From assembly GCA_002373875.1 (NCBI GenBank), contig DFKQ01000102.1, positions 1 to 5,207 on the forward strand: DNA of 5,207 bases, written 5' to 3'. Positions 1 to 3,954 of the stretch are shown one piece after another. Under the pieces are notes generated by a model. The model was given only the letters and a program-made list of their open reading frames with translations, was not told the DNA's origin and ran no database searches. The translations under genes and the position numbers were made by a program. Numbering within the stretch: the first letter of the stretch is position 1; every line of letters starts with the position of its first letter. The DNA comes from Lachnospiraceae bacterium UBA3641. GTDB lineage: Bacteria; Bacillota; Clostridia; Lachnospirales; Lachnospiraceae.

Positions 1-1344
1 TGGTCGGAGCAGAAGCCCGAGGACTGGTGGGAGCAGTCGATGGCAGGGCTTAAGGAGCTGACAAGCGAGTGCGATAAGAGCAAGATCGCAGGTATCAGCT
101 TCGGAGGCCAGATGCACGGTCTTGTAGTGCTTGATAAGGATGATAATGTTATCCGTCCCGCAATACTGTGGAATGACGGAAGAACGGGCAAGGAGACGGA
201 TTATCTTAATAACGTTATAGGCAAGGATAAGCTGTCTCAGTATACGGCAAACATAGCATTTGCAGGCTTTACGGCTCCCAAGATCCTGTGGATGAAGGAG
301 AACGAACCCGAGAACTTCGCTAAGATAGAGAAGATCATGCTTCCCAAGGACTATATCGCATATAAGCTGTCGGGAGTTCACTGCACCGATGTTTCGGATG
401 CTTCCGGTATGCTCCTGTTCGATGTTAAGAACAAGTGCTGGTCGAAGGAAATGATGGAGATATGCTCCGTTAAGGAATCGCAGCTTGCGAAGATCTTCGA
501 AAGCTACGAGGTTGTAGGAAACATTAAACCCGAGATAGCGGATGAGCTTGGATTCAATAAGGACGTTAAGATAATCGCAGGTGCCGGTGATAATGCTGCT
601 GCGGCTGTCGGAACCGGAACCGTGGGCGATGGTAAGTGCAATATTTCTCTTGGAACCAGCGGAACCATATTTATTTCCAGCAAGGATTTTGTTGTTGATG
701 ATAAGAATGCCCTTCACGCGTTTGCTCACTCGGACGGTCATTTCCACTTGATGGGCTGCATGCTCTCCGCAGCATCATGTAATAAGTGGTGGATGGAGGA
801 TATCATCGGAACGACTGATTTTGCAAAGGAACAGGCACCCATCACCGATGATAAGCTTGGTGAGAATAATGTATTCTATATGCCTTATCTTATGGGTGAG
901 AGATCACCTCACAATAATCCGGATGCAAGGGCTGTATTTATCGGAATGAGCATGGATTCTACAAGGGCCGATATGACTCAGGCAGTGCTTGAAGGTGTAT
1001 GCTTCGGTATCCGTGATTCCTTTGAGGTTGCAAGGTCGCAGGGTATCAAGATAGAGAGCACCAAGATATGCGGAGGCGGCGCAAAGTCACCCTTATGGAA
1101 GAAGATGATGGCCAATGTCCTTGGTATTCCGGTGGAAGTAATAGAATCGGAGGAAGGCCCGGGCTACGGCGGAGCCATTCTTGCGGCGGTGGGATGCGGT
1201 GAATATAAGTCTGTTGAGGAAGCTGCGGACAAGCTTGTCAAGGTAGTGGATGTGGTTAAGCCCGATGCAGAGCTTACGGCTAAATATGAGAAGAAATATC
1301 AGTACTTTAAGAAGCTCTATCCTACGATGAAGCCGTTATTCTGA
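1..1344 (+). CDS. xylB: Xylulokinase (FGGY family), 5' end outside the window
   Basis: FGGY-family sugar kinase that phosphorylates D-xylulose to D-xylulose 5-phosphate with ATP in the cytoplasm, feeding the pentose phosphate or phosphoketolase route. The frame is open from base 1 (W-S-E-Q-K-P-E-D-W-W, matching the family's conserved E-x-x-P-x-D-W-W segment), so the in-frame ATG at 40 is internal. 447 residues are present; full-length members have about 490-510, so some 45-50 residues including the N-terminal D-x-G-T phosphate-binding loop are missing. Visible marks, numbered from the window edge: substrate-binding G-Q-M-H-G (36-40), L-W-N-D-G-R-T (56-62), the G-A-G-D-N segment whose Asp197 (codon 589-591) matches the catalytic base, L-G-T-S-G-T (217-222), and the nucleotide-site G-G-G-A-K-S-P-L-W and G-P-G-Y-G-G-A motifs near the C-terminus. 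Stop TGA at 1342. It converges on the repressor gene and ends in its own terminator. Xylulokinase is the best FGGY match because of G-Q-M-H-G; another ketopentose substrate is not excluded. Confidence 0.93.
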   Translation, partial: WSEQKPEDWWEQSMAGLKELTSECDKSKIAGISFGGQMHGLVVLDKDDNVIRPAILWNDGRTGKETDYLNNVIGKDKLSQYTANIAFAGFTAPKILWMKENEPENFAKIEKIMLPKDYIAYKLSGVHCTDVSDASGMLLFDVKNKCWSKEMMEICSVKESQLAKIFESYEVVGNIKPEIADELGFNKDVKIIAGAGDNAAAAVGTGTVGDGKCNISLGTSGTIFISSKDFVVDDKNALHAFAHSDGHFHLMGCMLSAASCNKWWMEDIIGTTDFAKEQAPITDDKLGENNVFYMPYLMGERSPHNNPDARAVFIGMSMDSTRADMTQAVLEGVCFGIRDSFEVARSQGIKIESTKICGGGAKSPLWKKMMANVLGIPVEVIESEEGPGYGGAILAAVGCGEYKSVEEAADKLVKVVDVVKPDAELTAKYEKKYQYFKKLYPTMKPLF

Positions 1345-1419
1345 ACAGGAAGTCCGGATATATGCCGGGCTGACGGCCACGGCGCATCAAGGGTGTGATT
1401 TTTATACATAATGAGTTTG

Positions 1420-1462
1420 AATAAAGAGTCAGGAGAATATAACCCCTTCCGGCTCTTTATTT
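1420..1462 (+). terminator. Intrinsic terminator of xylB
   Basis: Inverted repeat 76 bases past the xylB stop. AATAAAGAG (1420-1428) pairs perfectly with CTCTTTATT (1453-1461). The stem continues inward with a G:T wobble, a C:G pair, one A/C mismatch and four more pairs, giving a loop of roughly 10 bases. The distal arm ends in TTTATTT, a broken T-run. The A-rich 5' arm and T-rich 3' arm are typical of a rho-independent terminator. The mobile element is inserted exactly at the end of this T-run. Confidence 0.75.
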
Positions 1463-1613
1463 GTAACTATTCAGAACAGCACATAAATTTTAAAATATGA
1501 ACCGTCAAGCTTGCTTGTAAGGGGCATATTTTATAAATTTATGTATTGGATGAATCCAAAACAGCGAAAAATACGAAGTATTTTGAGCCTGTTCTGAATA
1601 GTTACCTTTATTT
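1455..1613. repeat. 8-bp target-site duplication flanking the MITE
   Basis: CTTTATTT occurs at 1455-1462, directly left of the left terminal repeat, and again at 1606-1613, directly right of the right terminal repeat. The two copies are identical and abut the element with no gap. This shows that the element inserted by transposition, and the intact copies suggest the event was fairly recent. The duplicated target is the T-rich tail of the xylB terminator. Confidence 0.85.
1463..1605. mobile_element. 143-bp MITE-like element with IS66-type ends (repeat copy 1)
   Basis: Complete non-autonomous element. Left terminal repeat GTAACTATTCAGAACAG (1463-1479) and right repeat CTGTTCTGAATAGTTAC (1589-1605) are perfect 17-bp reverse complements, immediately flanked by an 8-bp direct repeat. 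Termini starting 5'-GTAA plus an 8-bp target duplication are known hallmarks of the IS66 family, so a transposase acting in trans from an IS66 element is the likely mover (inference; no transposase lies in this window). The interior is highly self-complementary: a long stem 1481-1499/1525-1544 (19 pairs, one bulge) enclosing CAAGC/GCTTG (1506-1510/1513-1517); TTGGAT/ATCCAA (1546-1551/1554-1559); and AAAATAC-GAA-GTATTTT (1568-1584). With the ends paired this gives a cloverleaf-like multi-branch fold. No open reading frame of note. It lies between convergent genes and disrupts neither. Confidence 0.85.
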
Positions 1614-1851
1614 TATGATTAAGTGCTTCTTGTCAATGAAGCAGGACAAAACGGTAATGCAAATATAAGATATAAATCGCCAAAACAAATATTTTAGAAG
1701 CTGTATGGCGGTTTATAGAGGAAAATAAAAGTGCACTTGATTAAACATTGATATGCGGAAACGGTTATAAGCAAAGTAAGTATTCCGGTATCGTTCAAAA
1801 TGTGATATTGGGTGATGATCTGTTTGAGGGATGAGGGGCCTGACAGGAGGA
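1614..1851. other. Non-coding gap between MITE and repressor stop
   Basis: AT-rich stretch of 238 bases with no convincing gene on either strand. It contains small inverted repeats: TGCTTC/GAAGCA (1624-1629/1638-1643), the longer stem listed separately at 1671-1717, and a 10-bp palindrome AAGTGCACTT (1729-1738). No ribosome binding site followed by a credible reading frame was seen. It probably holds only the 3' untranslated region of the leftward repressor transcript. Confidence 0.5.
1671..1717 (-). terminator. Possible weak terminator for the repressor gene
   Basis: TATAAATCGCC (1671-1681) pairs with GGCGGTTTATA (1707-1717) over 11 positions with one wobble and a 25-base loop. Read leftward, the distal arm runs into an AT-rich tail without a clean T-run. 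It lies about 135 bases past the repressor stop codon. It is the only substantial stem in this gap on the repressor's side of the MITE, but the large loop and imperfect tail make its function uncertain. Confidence 0.25.
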
Positions 1852-3012
1852 TCAAAATACGAATTCACGGGTTCCCGAATAGAAATGGTCGACACCCAGA
1901 TAGTCCTTGATTATCAGGCAGGCGCCGCCGAGTAATATTGAGATATCCTGAAGACCGGATGGAACGAGTGTACAATACTTGTTCATCCGGTTTTTAAGTT
2001 GTGCCCTGATCCTGTCTATGAGATCCGGAATGTAGATAGTAAAGCCGGAATTGATGACTATGACATCGGGGTTAAAGGAGTTCAACAGATTGTTTATCGC
2101 GACCGAAATGTAGATGACGAACTGGTCGATGAGATTCACAGCAACCGTATCCCCTGCGTTGTAAGCTGCTATAAATTCATCTATCGTGACCTTATCGAGC
2201 TTGTTTATGGTAGCGTATTCGTTAAGGATGGCCCGTTCGGATGCGTACTGTTCGAGACAGCCGTGATTGCCGCAGGGACACTTGCGTCCGTTTACATTTA
2301 TTATGGTATGGCCGAATTCCCCCGCGTTCCCGTTAAATCCTCTGTAAAGGGAATTGTTTATGATGATCCCTGCACCGATGCCCGAATGGACACTTAATCC
2401 TATCATATCACGCATATTGTAACAGAAGCATTTCTCACCTATAACGGACAGGTTGGCTTCATTCTCAAGAAAGACAGGTATACCGAATTGCTCGCTTAAT
2501 TTCTCTGCAATAGGAAGTCCGGTATAATTATAATACGGGGCAAAGGTTATCTCACTTCCATTGGTAACGCCATGAATGCCGATGGCTATGCCGGTAACAC
2601 CAAAGGGCGAATCGGGAAGATCATCCATGCTCGAATTGATTATATAGATAAGTCCGCTTATTATATTGTTTCTGTTATAGTTGTTGGGGTACTGCTTAAG
2701 CCCACAGTCATTGCCCTTAAGGTCGGAGGTGAATGCAGTGATCGTATCAACGCCAAGATCGATAGACAGGGTGTGGCCGTTCTCCTTACAGAACTCAAGG
2801 AGTATGGGCTTACGGCCAAGGGATGTATCATCGGATCCGATCTCCCTTACAAGCTGCCTGTCTATAAGATCGGCGACTATGGCTGATATGGTGGCCTTGG
2901 TAAGTCCCGTCTTATTGGAAATGGAAGCACGCGAAATGGGACCGTCGTTTAAGACGGTTTCCAGAACAAGATGGGAATTGATGTCCCTTATCATTTCCTT
3001 GCTTCCGACCAT
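1852..3012 (-). CDS. ROK-family transcriptional repressor, XylR-like
   Basis: Sugar-responsive DNA-binding repressor of 386 residues, the usual ROK-regulator length. Residues about 14-58 form an N-terminal winged helix-turn-helix (G-P-I-S-R-A-S-I-S-N-K-T-G-L-T-K-A-T-I-S), followed by the common G-R-K-P linker (66-69). The ROK sugar-kinase-like domain starts at I-D-L-G (84-87). It carries E-N-E-A-N (182-186), G-I-G-A-G (211-215), G-N-A-G-E-F-G-H (228-235) and the zinc-site cluster C-P-C-G-N-H-G-C-L-E (245-254), with His235, Cys245, Cys247 and Cys252 as likely ligands. ROK kinases have Asp in D-A-N; Glu here, as in XylR-type repressors, argues against sugar-kinase activity. The ATG at 3012 is supported by GGAGG five bases upstream. 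It is divergent from the DUF4867-isomerase genes and convergent with xylB. Two matching inverted repeats in the divergent gap are its probable operators, one on its own promoter, implying autoregulation. Inducer is probably a pentose such as xylose (inference from neighbours). Confidence 0.9.
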   Translation of the reverse strand: MVGSKEMIRDINSHLVLETVLNDGPISRASISNKTGLTKATISAIVADLIDRQLVREIGSDDTSLGRKPILLEFCKENGHTLSIDLGVDTITAFTSDLKGNDCGLKQYPNNYNRNNIISGLIYIINSSMDDLPDSPFGVTGIAIGIHGVTNGSEITFAPYYNYTGLPIAEKLSEQFGIPVFLENEANLSVIGEKCFCYNMRDMIGLSVHSGIGAGIIINNSLYRGFNGNAGEFGHTIINVNGRKCPCGNHGCLEQYASERAILNEYATINKLDKVTIDEFIAAYNAGDTVAVNLIDQFVIYISVAINNLLNSFNPDVIVINSGFTIYIPDLIDRIRAQLKNRMNKYCTLVPSGLQDISILLGGACLIIKDYLGVDHFYSGTREFVF

Positions 3013-3017
3013 GGGTG

Positions 3018-3022
3018 CCTCC
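3018..3022 (-). promoter_or_regulatory. Ribosome binding site of the repressor gene
   Basis: Read on the minus strand this is GGAGG, five bases before the ATG at 3012-3010. It selects that start over the in-frame Met7. Confidence 0.7.
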
Positions 3023-3037
3023 GGATCATAATATGCT

Positions 3038-3086
3038 CAAAACTGCGAAAAATGCGAAGCATTTTGAGCCTGTTCTGTATAGTTGC
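3038..3086. repeat. Truncated MITE right end (repeat copy 2) in the repressor leader
   Basis: These 49 bases align without gaps to 1557-1605 of the complete element, with 5 mismatches (44 of 49 identical). Only the right end is present: the hairpin AAAATGC-GAA-GCATTTT (3049-3065) and the terminal repeat CTGTTCTGTATAGTTGC (3070-3086, 2 mismatches to copy 1). No left terminal repeat or target duplication is seen, so this is a decayed fragment. It lies between the predicted repressor promoter and its start codon and would be transcribed into the leader. There a competing stem GCTCAAAA/TTTTGAGC (3035-3042/3062-3069) could also form. Confidence 0.8.
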
Positions 3087-3103
3087 AAAACGCTATGAAA
3101 GAA

Positions 3104-3132
3104 ATTATATAACATATTGTTTAATAAGTAAA
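3104..3132 (-). promoter_or_regulatory. Sigma-A-type promoter of the repressor gene
   Basis: On the minus strand TTTACT (3132-3127) is followed after a 17-base spacer by a perfect TATAAT (3109-3104). Transcription would start near 3097, giving a leader of about 85 bases that contains repeat copy 2. The -35 hexamer lies inside the inverted repeat at 3117-3135, so a repressor bound there would block this promoter. Confidence 0.6.
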
Positions 3133-3135
3133 CAA
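3117..3135. promoter_or_regulatory. Operator O1: inverted repeat on the repressor's -35
   Basis: TTGTTTA (3117-3123), spacer ATAAG, TAAACAA (3129-3135): a perfect 7-bp inverted repeat with a 5-bp spacer. It has the same half-site and spacing as O2 at 3189-3207, and resembles the TTAGTTTGTT-N5-AACAAACTAA class of XylR operators in Firmicutes. It overlaps the -35 of the leftward promoter and sits about 20 bp upstream of the rightward -35. Probable binding site of the ROK protein. Confidence 0.6.
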
Positions 3136-3153
3136 ATGTGGCTGTAATTAGTA

Positions 3154-3183
3154 TTGACTAATAAGAGGAAAAGGTGATAGATT
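3154..3183 (+). promoter_or_regulatory. Promoter of the DUF4867-isomerase operon
   Basis: TTGACT (3154-3159, 5 of 6 to consensus) and TAGATT (3178-3183, 4 of 6) are separated by 18 bases. The predicted start of transcription is near 3190, at the left edge of the second operator, leaving a leader of about 50 bases. The imperfect -10 and long spacer suggest modest strength. Confidence 0.5.
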
Positions 3184-3188
3184 GATTT

Positions 3189-3207
3189 TAGTTTAGTTAT
3201 TAAACAA
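3189..3207. promoter_or_regulatory. Operator O2: inverted repeat at the operon start site
   Basis: TAGTTTA (3189-3195), spacer GTTAT, TAAACAA (3201-3207): one mismatch between arms and the same 5-bp spacer as O1. It lies just downstream of the predicted -10, where a bound repressor would block initiation or early elongation. O1 and O2 centres are 72 bp apart, close to seven helical turns, so cooperative binding or looping is possible (inference). Confidence 0.55.
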
Positions 3208-3224
3208 ATAAGAAGGGATACGAG

Positions 3225-3242
3225 AAAGGAGACGGTATTTTG
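3225..3242 (+). promoter_or_regulatory. Ribosome binding site and TTG start of the DUF4867 gene
   Basis: AAAGGAG (3225-3231) lies eight bases before TTG at 3240-3242. No ATG or GTG in frame is as well placed, and K-I-L-S after the initiator starts the conserved region, so the TTG start is favoured. Confidence 0.7.
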
Positions 3243-3860
3243 AAGATATTAAGTGTTAACGATCCTGAATTCAGGAAGTACGGGAGAGTTATAGAGGGGA
3301 TTGATTTTTCTAACATTATTAAGGAAATGGGTAATACACCCTGTCCCGATGATGTTGTATATGTTCCTTCGGTTAAGGAACTCGAGGCATGCCCAGAGTA
3401 TAAACAGATAGCTGAGAGCCTTTACGGAGGAATGCCCATTCAGATAGGTTACTGCAACGGAAACAATGTACTTTTGAATGCTGTTGAGTACCACAGGGAT
3501 TCGGAGATAAATGTGGCTGTTACGGACTGTGTCATGATCTGGGGCTTTGAAGGAGACATTACAGAGGACTATTCCTATGACACATCCAAAATGGTTGCCT
3601 TCCATCTTCCCGCAGGTACCGCGGTTGAGTGCTTTGCAACTACACTTCACTATGCACCCTGCAATTATAACGGGAATAAGTTCAGGGTAGTTGTGGTACT
3701 CCCCAAGGGAACAAATACAGACCTTGATTTTAAGGCAGATTCAACACCTGAAGATAAGCTCCTCTTTGCAAGAAACAAATGGCTTATCGGACATCCCGAA
3801 GCTAAGATCGAAGGTGCATTCAACGGCCTTGTAGGAAAGAACTTAAATGTGGATGAATAA
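3240..3860 (+). CDS. DUF4867 family protein, probable cupin-like carbohydrate-operon protein
   Basis: Protein of 206 residues, recognised as DUF4867, a family of about 200 residues found mainly in Lachnospiraceae and relatives, often in sugar operons. Its biochemical role is not established. No signal peptide or membrane segment; it should be cytosolic. The centre reads like a small beta-barrel: L-L-N-A-V-E-Y-H-R-D-S-E-I-N-V (78-92) has His85 and Glu89 in an H-x(3)-E arrangement. After a strand containing W101 and a P-A-G-T turn (124-127) comes T-T-L-H-Y-A-P-C (134-141) with His137. This pattern recalls metal-binding cupins and ureidoglycolate-lyase-like barrels, so a metal-dependent sugar epimerase, isomerase or lyase activity is possible (inference only). 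It uses a TTG start with a good ribosome binding site. It is the first gene of a probable operon with the isomerase 94 bases downstream, under the operator at 3189-3207. Its stop codon lies inside a decayed copy of the mobile repeat. Confidence 0.82.
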   Translation: MKILSVNDPEFRKYGRVIEGIDFSNIIKEMGNTPCPDDVVYVPSVKELEACPEYKQIAESLYGGMPIQIGYCNGNNVLLNAVEYHRDSEINVAVTDCVMIWGFEGDITEDYSYDTSKMVAFHLPAGTAVECFATTLHYAPCNYNGNKFRVVVVLPKGTNTDLDFKADSTPEDKLLFARNKWLIGHPEAKIEGAFNGLVGKNLNVDE

Positions 3861-3917
3861 TTCAGGACAGCACATATATTTTAAAATATGGATCGTCAAG
3901 CCGGCCTGAATTATTAT
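3854..3917. repeat. Shortened, diverged MITE copy (repeat copy 3) at the DUF4867 stop
   Basis: Bases 3854-3901 align without gaps to 1463-1510 of the complete element with 40 of 48 identical; the rest of the element's interior is missing. The ends still form a perfect 11-bp inverted repeat, AATAATTCAGG (3856-3866) and CCTGAATTATT (3905-3915). A palindrome ATATTTTAAAATAT (3876-3889) lies inside. The right boundary is approximate. No 8-bp flanking duplication is visible, so it is older than copy 1. It contains the DUF4867 stop TAA (3858-3860) and lies in the operon's intercistronic space, where the RNA hairpin might affect termination or message stability. Confidence 0.65.
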
Positions 3918-3942
3918 AAATAATTTAAATAAGACAATGAAA

Positions 3943-3947
3943 AGGAG
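3943..3947 (+). promoter_or_regulatory. Ribosome binding site of the isomerase gene
   Basis: AGGAG seven bases before the ATG at 3955. This fixes the start codon. Confidence 0.75.
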
Positions 3948-3954
3948 AAGGAAA

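Noticed and set aside
1336..1350. TTATTCTGAACAGG at the end of xylB as another copy of the repeat end
   Set aside because: About 12 of 16 bases match the terminal repeat, but the match lies over the xylB stop, is short and has no extension into the rest of the element. Chance cannot be excluded.
1351..1371. Stem AGTCCGG/CCGGGCT just after the xylB stop as a terminator
   Set aside because: The 7-bp stem is followed by GACGGCCAC, with no T-run. The stem at 1420-1462 is a much better terminator.
1463..1605. Inverted repeats here as a CRISPR array or riboswitch
   Set aside because: There are no regular direct repeats with spacers, and the perfect ends with an 8-bp duplication identify a transposed element. 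The location after a terminator between convergent genes does not suit a riboswitch.
1753..1770. GCGGAAACGGTTATAA as a catabolite-response (cre) site
   Set aside because: It lacks the TG of the consensus at the right spacing and lies far from any promoter.
1713..1895. A 60-codon leftward reading frame overlapping the repressor's 3' end
   Set aside because: It starts inside the repressor gene in another frame, has no ribosome binding site and no family-like sequence. The repressor C-terminus is already of normal length, so a frameshifted tail is not needed.
1999..2886. Rightward open frames opposite the repressor gene
   Set aside because: They are antisense to the clear ROK coding sequence, without start signals or recognisable domains.
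3083..3099. TTGCAAAACGCTATGAA near the divergent promoters as a cre site
   Set aside because: There is one extra base between TG and the central CG relative to the consensus, so the match fails.
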